From positions 1-21,553 of the forward strand of contig NZ_CAMIIE010000051.1 of the NCBI RefSeq assembly GCF_946222605.1: a DNA stretch of 21,553 nt, written 5' to 3'. The translations under genes were made by a program, and so were the position numbers. Below the pieces are notes generated by a model that saw only the letters and a list, made by a program, of their open reading frames with translations, did no database searches and was not told the origin of the DNA. Below, piece by piece: positions 13,942-21,343 of the stretch (position 1 is its first letter; the number at the start of each line of letters is the position of its first letter). The stretch is from an uncultured Acidocella sp. GTDB lineage: Bacteria; Pseudomonadota; Alphaproteobacteria; Acetobacterales; Acetobacteraceae.

Positions 13942-16147
13942 TTTCGGGCAGGTGGAGGATCTGGCGCTCAGCAACGCGCTCTCCGAGCGTTACCTTGCCT
14001 ATGCGCTCTCCACCATCATGTCCCGCTCGCTGCCGGATGTGCGCGATGGGCTGAAGCCGGTGCATCGCCGGCTGATCTACGGCATGCACCAGCTCAAGCT
14101 CGACCCGCGCTCGGGCTTCAAGAAATGCGCCCGCGTGGTCGGCGACGTGATGGGTAAGTTTCACCCGCATGGCGACAGCTCGATCTATGAGGCGCTGGTG
14201 CGGCTGGCGCAGGATTTCTCCTCGCGCTTTCCGCTGATCGAGGGGCAGGGGAATTTCGGCAATGTCGATGGCGATAACGCCGCGGCGATGCGTTACACCG
14301 AATCGCGCCTGACCGAGATCGCCGAATATCTGCTGCGCGGCATCGATGAGGATGCGGTGGATTTCCGGGCCACCTATGATGGCGAGGAGCAGGAGCCGGT
14401 GGTGCTGCCCGGCGCCTTCCCGAATCTGCTGGCCAATGGCGCGGCCGGCATCGCGGTGGGGATGGCGACTTCGATCCCGCCGCATAATGCCGGCGAGGTG
14501 TGCGCGGCGGCGTTGCATCTGATCGCCAACCCGGAGGCGAGCACGGCCGAGCTGCTGGCGCATATGAAGGGGCCCGATTTCCCGACCGGCGGCGAGCTGG
14601 TGGAGGATGAGGCGACGATTCTGGCGGCCTATGAGACCGGGCGCGGCTCGCTGCGCACCCGGGCGGTGTGGGCGAAGGAGCCGGCAAAGAACGGCACCTG
14701 GAACATCGTCGTCACCGAAATCCCGTATCAGGTGCAGAAATCCCGTCTGGTCGAGCAGATCGCGCTGCTGCTGGGGGATAAGAAGCTGCCGCTGCTGGCG
14801 GACGTGCGCGATGAATCGGCCGAGCAGATAAGGCTGGTGCTGGAGCCGAAGAGCCGCACCGTGGATGCGGATATGCTGATGGCCTCGCTCTTCCGCGCCA
14901 CCCAGCTGGAATCCCGCTTCTCGCTGAACATGAATGTGCTGGCGGATGGGCGGAACCCGAAAGTGATGGGGCTGAAGGCGATTTTGCGCGCCTGGGCGGA
15001 TCATCGGCATGAGGTGCTGGTGCGCCGCTCCAACCATCGGCTCGCCGCGATCGCCAAGCGGCTGGAGATCTTGGACGGCTATATCAAGGTCTTCCTCAAT
15101 CTGGACGAGGTGATCCGGATCATCCGCTTCGAGGACAAGCCGAAGGAGCAATTGATTGCGACCTTCGAGCTTTCCGAGGTGCAGGCTGAGGCGATCCTGA
15201 ATATGCGGCTGCGCGCCTTGCGCAAGCTGGAAGAGATGGAGATCCGCAATGAGCATAAGAAGCTCAGCGCGGAGCAGAAGGGGTTGCAGGCTCTGCTGAA
15301 GGATGAGGGCAAGCGCTGGGCGAAGATCGCCGAGGAGATCGCCGAGGTGCAGGCGAAGTTCGGCGCCGGCCCGCTGGGCGCGCGGCGGACGAAGATTTCG
15401 GCGGCCGCGCCGGTTGTGGAGATCGTCGCCGAGGCGCTGGTGGAGCGCGAGCCGATCACCATCATCCTCTCCGAGAAAGGCTGGATCCGCGCCCAGAAAG
15501 GCCATCTGGCCGATGGCGCGGAGCTGAAATTCAAGGAGGGCGACAAGCTGTTCAAGCTGCTGCCCTGCCAGTCCACCGACAAGGTGGCGCTGCTGGGCAC
15601 CAATGGCCGCGTCTACACCCTCAAGGCCGCCGACATTCCGCGCGGGCGCGGCGATGGCCAGGCGATCCGGCTGCTGGTGGAGCTGGCGAATGAGGATGGG
15701 GTGCTGATGCTGTTCGTGCCAGATCCGGAGCAGAAATATCTGGTCGCCTCCTCCACCGGGCGCGGCTTCATTCTCCCCGGGGCGGAGCTGGCCTCCGAGC
15801 GGCGGGCGGGCAAGACCATTCTGGTGGTCAAGCCCGGCGAGGAATGGGTGCTGTGCGTGCCGGCGAATGGCGACCATGTCGCGGTGATCGGCCAGAACCG
15901 CAAGCTGCTGGTCTTCCCGCTGGAGCAGCTGCCGGAGATGCCGCGCGGCACCGGCGTGCAGCTGCAGAAATACAAGGATGGCGGGCTTTCGGATGCCAAG
16001 GTGTTCACCCTGGCCGAGGGCTTGAGCTGGAGCATCGGCGAGCGTGTGCGCAATGAGGGCAAGCTGACCGAATGGCTGGGGGCGCGGGCGGCGGCCGGGC
16101 GGCTGCCGCCCAATGGCTTCCCCAAATCCAATAAATTCGGCGGCTGA
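13931..16147 (+). CDS. parC: DNA topoisomerase IV subunit A
   Basis: ParC is the DNA-cleaving subunit of topoisomerase IV, which decatenates daughter chromosomes together with ParE. The 738-residue protein begins with the family N-terminus ALSERYLAYALSTIMSRSLPDVRDGLKPVHRRLIYGM, has the catalytic tyrosine at 122 (AAMRYTESRL), a coiled tower region, and a C-terminal DNA-wrapping domain. Length and the short C-terminal domain favour ParC over GyrA. The quinolone region HPHGDSSIYEA keeps Ser83 and Glu87, the residues equivalent to E. coli ParC Ser80/Glu84, so no classical resistance change is visible. The ATG at 13931, 6 bases after AAGGAGG, is preferred over the ATG at 13910. It is translationally coupled to recO. 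Confidence 0.95.
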   Translation: MPDDFGQVEDLALSNALSERYLAYALSTIMSRSLPDVRDGLKPVHRRLIYGMHQLKLDPRSGFKKCARVVGDVMGKFHPHGDSSIYEALVRLAQDFSSRFPLIEGQGNFGNVDGDNAAAMRYTESRLTEIAEYLLRGIDEDAVDFRATYDGEEQEPVVLPGAFPNLLANGAAGIAVGMATSIPPHNAGEVCAAALHLIANPEASTAELLAHMKGPDFPTGGELVEDEATILAAYETGRGSLRTRAVWAKEPAKNGTWNIVVTEIPYQVQKSRLVEQIALLLGDKKLPLLADVRDESAEQIRLVLEPKSRTVDADMLMASLFRATQLESRFSLNMNVLADGRNPKVMGLKAILRAWADHRHEVLVRRSNHRLAAIAKRLEILDGYIKVFLNLDEVIRIIRFEDKPKEQLIATFELSEVQAEAILNMRLRALRKLEEMEIRNEHKKLSAEQKGLQALLKDEGKRWAKIAEEIAEVQAKFGAGPLGARRTKISAAAPVVEIVAEALVEREPITIILSEKGWIRAQKGHLADGAELKFKEGDKLFKLLPCQSTDKVALLGTNGRVYTLKAADIPRGRGDGQAIRLLVELANEDGVLMLFVPDPEQKYLVASSTGRGFILPGAELASERRAGKTILVVKPGEEWVLCVPANGDHVAVIGQNRKLLVFPLEQLPEMPRGTGVQLQKYKDGGLSDAKVFTLAEGLSWSIGERVRNEGKLTEWLGARAAAGRLPPNGFPKSNKFGG

Positions 16148-16157
16148 GGCTGGCTGA

Positions 16158-18161
16158 ATGAAGCTGGCGGCCCCCAATCTGAAGCCGGATTTGCGGGGGC
16201 TGTCGCTCTCGGAAGGGTTGCGGGCCTTCTGCGCGGTGGCGCTGCCGCTGCTGCTGGGGCAGGTGTTCGACGTGCCGCAGCTCGGGCTGGCGGCGTTGGG
16301 CGCGCTGCTGACCTGCTATGCCGACCCTGGCGGCCCGGCGGCGCGGCGGGCGCCTGCGGTGATCAGCTATGCGCTGCTGGGGGCGGGGTTGTATGCGCTG
16401 TTCAGCTGGGTGGGGGCGCAAAGCCCCTGGGTTTCGGCGCCGCTGGCCGCGTTTCTGGTCTTCTGCACGAGTTTCGCCCGGATTTACGGCCAGGCCGGGA
16501 TGCAGGTGGGCAATCTCAGCAGCGTCGCCGCTTTGCTGGCTTTGGGGGCGCCGGAGCCCGGCATGGGCTGGGCGCTGCTGCACGGGCTGAATTTCCTGGC
16601 CGGCGCCGGCTGGGCGGTGATTTTGACGCTGGTAATCTGGGAGACGCATCCTTACGCGGCCTCGCGCCGGGCACTGGCGGAGGTGGCGAGGCGGCTGGCG
16701 CGGCTGAATGGCGAGCTGGTGCGCTTTGCCCGCCATGCCGAGGGCGAGGCGGCGTTTTCCGCCCACGCGCTGGAATATCGTGGCCAGGTGCGCGAGGCGA
16801 TCGAGACGGCCCGGGCCGTGGCCTATGCCACCTTCCGGCGGCGCGGGCTGGTTTCGCCGCGCGGGGCGCAGCTCTCCTTGCGGCTGGAGAGTTTCGACCG
16901 GATTTTCGGGGCGCTGATCGCGCTCTCCGAACAGCTGGAGCAGGACCCGGCGGTGCGCGATGAATGCGTGGCGCCGCTGCGGCTGATTTCGGGCTGGCTG
17001 GCTGCGATGGAGCCGGAAATCCTCGCCGACCGGCCGCTGGATACGCCGCGCAAGCGCGCCAGCCTGAAGCGGCTGCGCCAGGCGCTGCGGGATTTGCCGG
17101 ACGCGCCGGAGCGGCATGTGCTGGCGGCGATTGCCGAGCAGTTCGCGGTGCTGATCGCGGTGGCGCCGCCCACCGGGGCGGCCCTGCCGGCGCCAAGCCC
17201 GGTGGGGCTGCGCCGGCGGGTGCTCTCGCCGATCCGCCAGAATTTCACCTTGTCCTCCGTCGCCTTCCGGCACGCATTGCGGGCGGCGGTGATCGCGCTG
17301 CCGGTGCTGGCGGTGACGACGCGCTTTGGCGGTATTTATTCGCATTGGGCGACGATCACGCTGGTCTTCTGCCTGCAGCCTTATTTCGCCGCGACCTGGG
17401 CGCGCACGGCCGAGCGCTGTGCCGGCACCGTGCTGGGCGGTGTGCTGGCGGCGGCTTTGGGATTTTTCGTGCATACCGATCTGCAGCTGGCGCTTGCCAT
17501 GCTGCCGCTCAGCCTGTGCGCCTTTGCGCTCAGGCCGGTGAATTTCAGCCTCTATATCGCCGTGCTCACCCCGATGGTGGTGCTGCTGGTGGAGAAATTA
17601 CGCCCTGGCGAGAGCGAATTCTTCGTCGCCGCCTCGCGGGTGCTGTGGTCGCTGCTCGGCGGGGCGCTGGCGGTGCTGGGCAGCGCGCTGCTCTGGCCGG
17701 GCTTCGAGGCGCCGAAGCTGGAGAGCTTCCTCGGCACCGTGCGGCGCGCCCATGCCGCTTACGCGGAGGCGGTGATCGCCGCGCTGCTGGAGCAGGGGAG
17801 CTGGGGGGCGGCGGAGACGGCGCGGCGTGCCGCGGGCCTGGCCAGCAACAATCTCGAAGCCGCGTTGCAGCGCATCCTCTCCGAGCCGCATGGCCGCCAC
17901 GAGCCGGCGATGGTGAGGGCCGCCGCCGCCGACGCGGCTTTGCGCCGCATGGCCGGGCGGCTTTCGCTGCTGGCGCTGGAGCGCCCCGCCATCGCGCCGC
18001 AGGAGCGCGATGTGTGGCGGGGCTGGGCGGCCTGGTTGCGTCAGATTCTGGAGGAAGGGCGCGCGGCGCCACGCCCGGCGCTACCGATCGGTCCCGGGGC
18101 GGCGGATCTGGTGCGGCTGGCGCGGCAGGCGGAGCTGATCGCGCAAGAGGCAAGGGCGTAG
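16158..18161 (+). CDS. FUSC family membrane protein
   Basis: This 667-residue protein has the duplicated architecture of the FUSC/YccS/AaeB-like family: an N-terminal set of hydrophobic helices (about 20-160), a long soluble helical section (about 165-350), a second set of helices (about 370-500; ITLVFCLQPYFAATWARTAERCAGTVLGGVLAAALGFFV), and a soluble C-terminal region. AERCAGTVLGG is the usual fusaric-acid-resistance-family signature. Members are thought to export aromatic acids or act as inner-membrane efflux parts; the substrate here is unknown. There is no adjacent HlyD-type membrane-fusion gene, so it is more like YccS than a complete AaeAB pump. It starts 10 bases after parC with a GAGG site, so it is probably cotranscribed. 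Confidence 0.85.
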   Translation: MKLAAPNLKPDLRGLSLSEGLRAFCAVALPLLLGQVFDVPQLGLAALGALLTCYADPGGPAARRAPAVISYALLGAGLYALFSWVGAQSPWVSAPLAAFLVFCTSFARIYGQAGMQVGNLSSVAALLALGAPEPGMGWALLHGLNFLAGAGWAVILTLVIWETHPYAASRRALAEVARRLARLNGELVRFARHAEGEAAFSAHALEYRGQVREAIETARAVAYATFRRRGLVSPRGAQLSLRLESFDRIFGALIALSEQLEQDPAVRDECVAPLRLISGWLAAMEPEILADRPLDTPRKRASLKRLRQALRDLPDAPERHVLAAIAEQFAVLIAVAPPTGAALPAPSPVGLRRRVLSPIRQNFTLSSVAFRHALRAAVIALPVLAVTTRFGGIYSHWATITLVFCLQPYFAATWARTAERCAGTVLGGVLAAALGFFVHTDLQLALAMLPLSLCAFALRPVNFSLYIAVLTPMVVLLVEKLRPGESEFFVAASRVLWSLLGGALAVLGSALLWPGFEAPKLESFLGTVRRAHAAYAEAVIAALLEQGSWGAAETARRAAGLASNNLEAALQRILSEPHGRHEPAMVRAAAADAALRRMAGRLSLLALERPAIAPQERDVWRGWAAWLRQILEEGRAAPRPALPIGPGAADLVRLARQAELIAQEARA

Positions 18162-18211
18162 AGCGCGGGCGCCCATGCCGGCCGGGCAGGGGGGCAATGC
18201 GCGGTTTTTCA

Positions 18212-18241
18212 TTGCTGCGGCGCAGCATAAACCCATATAGA
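18212..18241 (+). promoter_or_regulatory. Possible promoter placing +1 at or near the next start codon
   Basis: TTGCTG (18212-18217) and TATAGA (18236-18241) are separated by 18 bp. A -10 box here would start RNA at about 18248-18250, essentially at the ATG of the next gene, which has no ribosome site. TGCTGC/GCAGCA (18213-18227) also forms a small hairpin across the -35 region. Matches to consensus are only 3/6 and 4/6. Confidence 0.25.
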
Positions 18242-18249
18242 TCGATATT

Positions 18250-18585
18250 ATGATGAAATTTCCTTCCTTTGCGTCCGGGTTTTGGCCGACCTGGCCGGGC
18301 CTGGACCTGCCCAATCTGACGATGCAGAGCGCCATGCTGGCCTTCGAGGCGCAGCAGGTGATCGCGCTGCGTCTGGCCAAGCTGGCGCAAGGCGGGCAGG
18401 ACGCGCCGCATGAGACGCTGCTGATGGTCTCGGAAAAGCTGATGGCGGCGCATGAAAGCGGGGCGCTGATGCTGGATGCCGCGATGTCCGGCAAGCCGGG
18501 GCTGAATGCGCCGGAAGTGATGCAGCTATATCGCAAGAAAGTGCGCGCCAACCGCCGCCGCTTGGCGCCGCGGGCGCTCCCGTAA
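18250..18585 (+). CDS. Small helical hypothetical protein (phasin-like pattern)
   Basis: The 111-residue protein of unknown function is predicted to be mostly helical and has no signal peptide. It contains MLAFEAQQVIALRLAKLAQGG, MVSEKLMAAHESGALMLDAAMSGK and a basic end YRKKVRANRRRL. This order (EAQ-VIALR, then VSEK, then YRKKVRANRRRL) resembles short alphaproteobacterial proteins loosely related to phasins, which bind polyhydroxyalkanoate granules, but no PHA gene is nearby and the role is not shown. Two ATGs (18250, 18253) are adjacent, and no Shine-Dalgarno sequence precedes them. Codon use fits the neighbours. It lies 88 bases after the FUSC gene. Confidence 0.75.
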   Translation: MMKFPSFASGFWPTWPGLDLPNLTMQSAMLAFEAQQVIALRLAKLAQGGQDAPHETLLMVSEKLMAAHESGALMLDAAMSGKPGLNAPEVMQLYRKKVRANRRRLAPRALP

Positions 18586-18661
18586 CGCTTTCTTACCCAA
18601 GCGTCCCGGCTTTGCCATGATTGGCGCCTAGCTCTTCTGAGTAGCGTATCAGGAGGAGTTC

Positions 18662-19012
18662 ATGACCACACGCCGCATGTTGTCCCGCCTGCTTGTAGGG
18701 GCGCTGATCGCCGCGCCTTCCTTGGCGCTGGCGCCCGGTGCCGCGCGTGCCCAGCCGATGCCCCCGCCGGGTGGCCCGCCGCCCCCGCCCGGCTTTCGGC
18801 CGGTCCCGCCGCCGCGCTTTGAGCCACCCCCGCCGCCCCCGCCCGGCGCCGCCTTTGTCTGGGTGCCCGGCCATTGGCACTGGAATGGCGACCGCTATCT
18901 CTGGATCCGCGGCCATTATGTCCGCCGCCGCCCCGGCTGGCACCATTGGCGCGACGGCCATTGGGCATTGATCAATGGCGCCTGGCGCTGGGTGCCGGGC
19001 GGCTGGTATTGA
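18662..19012 (+). CDS. Secreted Pro-rich protein with Trp/Gly/His (YXWGXW-like) repeats
   Basis: The 116-residue protein has an N-terminal signal peptide (about 1-31; RRMLSRLLVGALIAAPSLALAPGAARA, likely cleavage after ARA), a polyproline stretch (about 32-62), and a C-terminal domain of repeating WVPGHWHWNGDRYLWIRGHY and WHHWRDGHWALINGAWRWVPGGWY units. This matches the YXWGXW/BcpO-type repeat proteins that are common in proteobacteria and presumably periplasmic or surface-associated; their function is unknown. A strong AGGAGGAG site lies 3-5 bases before the ATG. An inverted repeat ACGCTT/AAGCGT (18585-18604) lies at the stop of the previous gene. A GC-rich hairpin follows 6 bases after the stop. 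Confidence 0.85.
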   Translation: MTTRRMLSRLLVGALIAAPSLALAPGAARAQPMPPPGGPPPPPGFRPVPPPRFEPPPPPPPGAAFVWVPGHWHWNGDRYLWIRGHYVRRRPGWHHWRDGHWALINGAWRWVPGGWY

Positions 19013-19018
19013 TTTGAT

Positions 19019-19046
19019 GCACCCGGGGGCCGCGCGCCCCCGGTGC
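19019..19046 (+). terminator. GC-rich hairpin between convergent genes
   Basis: GCACC-C-GGGGGC pairs with GCCCCCGGTGC around a CGCGC loop: 11 bp with one bulged C. It lies between the convergent stops at 19012 and 19049. No T-tract follows on either strand, so strength is doubtful. Its core GGGGCCGCGCGCCCC is the same as in the ispG terminator at 4192-4226, read in the direction of the upstream gene in both places. Confidence 0.5.
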
Positions 19047-19048
19047 GT

Positions 19049-19492
19049 TCAGCCGGCCGCCGGGGCGCTGGCGAGATCGTGAATCCGCTCCACCATCGCC
19101 GCGACGCCATTGCCGCGATTGGTCGAGAGCGCCCCGATCAACCCGAGATCATGCAGGAATTTTGCCGGGGTGGCGCGGATTTCCGCCCGTGTGCGGCCGG
19201 AAAACACCCGCAGCACCAGGGCCACCAGCCCGGAGACGATGGCGGCATCCGAGGCGCCGGTGAAAAACAGCTTGCCATCCTGCTCCTCGGCGGCCAGCCA
19301 GACCTGCGACTGGCAGCCGCGCACGCGATGCGCCTCATCCTGCCATTCGGCCGGGTAAGGGGGCAGTTTGCGGCCCAGTTCGATGATGAATTCGTAGCGC
19401 TCCATCCAATCGTCGAACATCTCAAGTTCGGCGCCGATGGCTTCGATGGCGCTGGCGGCGCTGGCGTCTTCGGGGGTGTAAAAAACGGTCAT
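19049..19492 (-). CDS. sufE: SufE family cysteine desulfuration protein
   Basis: SufE accepts persulfide sulfur from the cysteine desulfurase SufS and hands it to the SufBCD scaffold for iron-sulfur cluster assembly. The 147-residue protein has the acceptor cysteine Cys60 in HRVRGCQSQVWL, preceded by the usual ERYEFIIELGRKLPP, and followed by GLVALVLRVFSGRTRAEI and FLHDLGLIGALSTNRGNGVAAMVERI. The ATG at 19492 overlaps the corA stop as ATGA and has AGAGGG at a good distance; a GTG two codons earlier would leave no spacing. No other suf genes are in the window, so it is a standalone copy coupled to corA. Confidence 0.94.
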   Translation of the reverse strand: MTVFYTPEDASAASAIEAIGAELEMFDDWMERYEFIIELGRKLPPYPAEWQDEAHRVRGCQSQVWLAAEEQDGKLFFTGASDAAIVSGLVALVLRVFSGRTRAEIRATPAKFLHDLGLIGALSTNRGNGVAAMVERIHDLASAPAAG

Positions 19493-20451
19493 ATCCACCC
19501 TCTTTTACGGAACCAGATCAGCGGCGCAACCGCGGAAATGATCATCAGCGCCCAGGCATAGGCATAGCCGTAGGTCCAGCTCAGCTCCGGGATGATCTTG
19601 AAATTCATCCCGTAGATGCCGGCGATCAGCGTCGGCGGGATGCCCATGATCGACACGATGGTCAGCACCTTGATCAGGCTGTTCTGGGCGATGTTGATGA
19701 AGCCCAGCGTCGCATCCATCAGGAACTGGACCTTGTCGGTGAGATGGGTGGAGAATTCATTGAGAGACGAGACATCCTTCTGCACGGATTTCAGCCGCTC
19801 GCGCACCGGCTTGCCCAGCCAGGGCGCGGCCACGCTGGCATAAGGAGCGATGCGGGCGATGCCGAGCTGGCAGTCACGCAGGTAGGAGAGGGAGTCGTAA
19901 TCGAGCCCGAGCTTGACCAGGATCGCCTGCAATTCCCGTTCAGCATTGCGCGAGGGGGTGCGGCTGCCCATGCGGTGGTGAAAAATCTGGTGGCTGAGAT
20001 CGTTCAGCTCGGCGCGCAGTTTCTCCAGCGCATCGGCCAGCTTGTCGGAGATCGCCTCGAGCAGCCCGGCGAAGAGATGCGCACTTGGCGGCACGTTTTC
20101 GGGTGGCGGCGGCGAGGTGAATTGCGCGAACACGGCGCTGGGGGCGAAGCGCAGCGTGATCAGATGCCGCGGCGAAAGCACGAAGCCGCATACCCCGTCC
20201 TCCAGCAGCCCCTCCACGCGCGTGACCACCGGCAGGGACAGGGTGAGCACGTCATCCTCCACCGACAGCCGGGCGGAGTTCTCGATTTCCGCCAGATCGT
20301 CGTAATGCGGCAGCGAATTGCCGGTCAGGCGGGTGACGAAGGCATATTCCTCGGCGGTCGGGTTTTCCAGATCGAACCAGACCGCATCGGTGAAATCGGC
20401 CGGGGGCAGGCTCTGCAGCCGCGCGTGGTGGCAAGCATAGGCTTTCAGCAT
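19489..20451 (-). CDS. corA: CorA family magnesium/divalent cation transporter
   Basis: CorA forms a homopentameric inner-membrane channel for Mg2+ (and Co2+/Ni2+). The 320-residue protein has a large N-terminal cytoplasmic domain, a long stalk helix, and two C-terminal membrane helices with the signature YGMNF at 280-284 between them, ending with a positive FRKRGWI. The sequence after GMN lacks the usual MPE and reads FKIIPELSW, which fits the more divergent CorA/ZntB-type branch, so zinc or another metal is possible. The ribosome site AAGGA lies about 8 bases before the ATG. A perfect 16-bp hairpin lies 26 bases upstream of the start. sufE follows with an ATGA overlap. Confidence 0.92.
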   Translation of the reverse strand: MLKAYACHHARLQSLPPADFTDAVWFDLENPTAEEYAFVTRLTGNSLPHYDDLAEIENSARLSVEDDVLTLSLPVVTRVEGLLEDGVCGFVLSPRHLITLRFAPSAVFAQFTSPPPPENVPPSAHLFAGLLEAISDKLADALEKLRAELNDLSHQIFHHRMGSRTPSRNAERELQAILVKLGLDYDSLSYLRDCQLGIARIAPYASVAAPWLGKPVRERLKSVQKDVSSLNEFSTHLTDKVQFLMDATLGFINIAQNSLIKVLTIVSIMGIPPTLIAGIYGMNFKIIPELSWTYGYAYAWALMIISAVAPLIWFRKRGWI

Positions 20452-20477
20452 CTCGGGTCCTTCATCCTCGCGCCGGT

Positions 20478-20521
20478 GTTAGCCCATCAAGCTTTCAGCT
20501 TGATGGGCTAACTTTTGTTTT
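20478..20521 (+). terminator. Perfect 16-bp hairpin with rightward T-tract upstream of corA
   Basis: GTTAGCCCATCAAGCT (20478-20493) and AGCTTGATGGGCTAAC (20497-20512) pair without a mismatch around TTC, and TTTTGTTTT follows on the plus strand. This is an excellent intrinsic terminator for rightward RNA, but the nearest rightward gene ends 1.4 kb upstream, with corA and sufE antisense between. On the minus strand the same stem lies in the corA leader without a T-tract. Confidence 0.75.
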
Positions 20522-20529
20522 GGCTCGCA

Positions 20530-20583
20530 ATTTCATGTGTTTATCATAACGCTACCGCGTCAAGCGAAACACATATTGCTCTA
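20530..20583 (-). repeat. 54-bp palindromic element, copy 2
   Basis: It is 47/54 identical to copy 1 at 1-54 and in the same orientation. Outer arms ATGTGTTT (20535-20542) and AAACACAT (20567-20574) are perfect; the core stem is reduced to ACGC/GCGT plus wobble pairs if read as minus-strand RNA. All seven differences fall between the outer arms. The stem is extended by GCAAT/ATTGC outside the arms across a GAA bulge. It lies 34 bases after the stop of the leftward DUF1348 gene and 17 bases from the perfect hairpin at 20478-20512. Confidence 0.8.
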
Positions 20584-20617
20584 GCAGCGCCCCTCAACTT
20601 GGCAAGCGACGGATGCT

Positions 20618-21079
20618 TTACAATCCCAGCGCGCTGAGGCTGGGATGATCGTCCGGCCGGCGGCCGAGCGGCCAGTGGAATTTACGGTCCTCGGCGCGGA
20701 TCGGCAGGTCGTTGATGCTGGCGAAGCGGCGCTGCATCAGCCCCTGGGCGTCGAATTCCCAGTTCTCGTTGCCGTAGGAGCGAAACCAGGTGCCGCTGTC
20801 ATCGTGCCATTCATAGGCAAAGCGCACGGCGATGCGATGATCCGTGAAGGCCCAAAGTTCCTTGATCAGCCGGTAATCCAGCTCCTTCGCCCATTTACGG
20901 GTGAGGAAGGCGACGATTTCCTCCCGGCCGGTGACGAATTCGGCGCGGTTCCGCCAGATGCTGTCGGGGGTATAGACCAGCGAGACGCGCGCCGGATCGC
21001 GGCTGTTCCAGCCATCTTCGGCGAGGCGAACCTTGGCAATGGCGGTCTCCAGCGTGAAAGGCGGGGTCAAGGGCGGCAT
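20618..21079 (-). CDS. DUF1348 family SnoaL/NTF2-like protein
   Basis: This 153-residue protein belongs to the DUF1348 group of the nuclear transport factor 2 / SnoaL-like fold: FTLETAIAKVRLAEDGWNSRDPARVSLVYTPDSIWRNRAEFVTGREEIVAFLTRKWAKELDYRLIKELWAF, then AYEWHDDSGTWFRSYGNENWEFD and MQRRFASINDLPI. Its biochemical role is unknown. The start at 21079 was chosen over the ATG at 21133 because the family N-terminus begins near it and GGAG stands 8 bases upstream. The last codons and the region just after contain an inverted repeat, ATCCCAGC/GCTGGGAT (20623-20646). It is divergent from the glycosyltransferase gene and has no obvious operon partner. Confidence 0.88.
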   Translation of the reverse strand: MPPLTPPFTLETAIAKVRLAEDGWNSRDPARVSLVYTPDSIWRNRAEFVTGREEIVAFLTRKWAKELDYRLIKELWAFTDHRIAVRFAYEWHDDSGTWFRSYGNENWEFDAQGLMQRRFASINDLPIRAEDRKFHWPLGRRPDDHPSLSALGL

Positions 21080-21343
21080 GGGGCAACTCCGTGATGTGGG
21101 TCCGGGCGCGTCCGGAGATGGAGAGATGCACAAGATTTAAGGCAGCCCCCCGCCGCAAGGCAATCCCGCACGCCAGCGGGCCGGCGCCAGCGCCGCCTTG
21201 GGCCAAATGCGTTAAAATTCGGGAAGGTTGGCGGTATCTATGGACGGTTGCATTGGTTCTTGCGAAGTAAAGTCCCAGTTTATCAGACGTTTTTCAGGTC
21301 AGCAGGTTACGCCAGTATGCAGCAGAGTGTGGGGGAAGCCCCG

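Noticed and set aside
14160..14200. Possible quinolone-resistance change in parC
   Set aside because: The region reads HPHGDSSIYEA with Ser and Glu at the two key positions, the ordinary susceptible residues.
13787..16177. 796-codon leftward open frame antisense to parC (and a 717-codon one at 11092-13245)
   Set aside because: Both lie opposite well-supported genes, show Arg/His/Gln-rich shadow composition, and have no family motifs. GC-rich codon bias explains their length.
21242..21343. Longer N-terminus for the glycosyltransferase, since the frame stays open upstream of 21317
   Set aside because: The conserved GT2 start begins right after 21344-21350. The upstream codons have no family similarity or good ribosome site.
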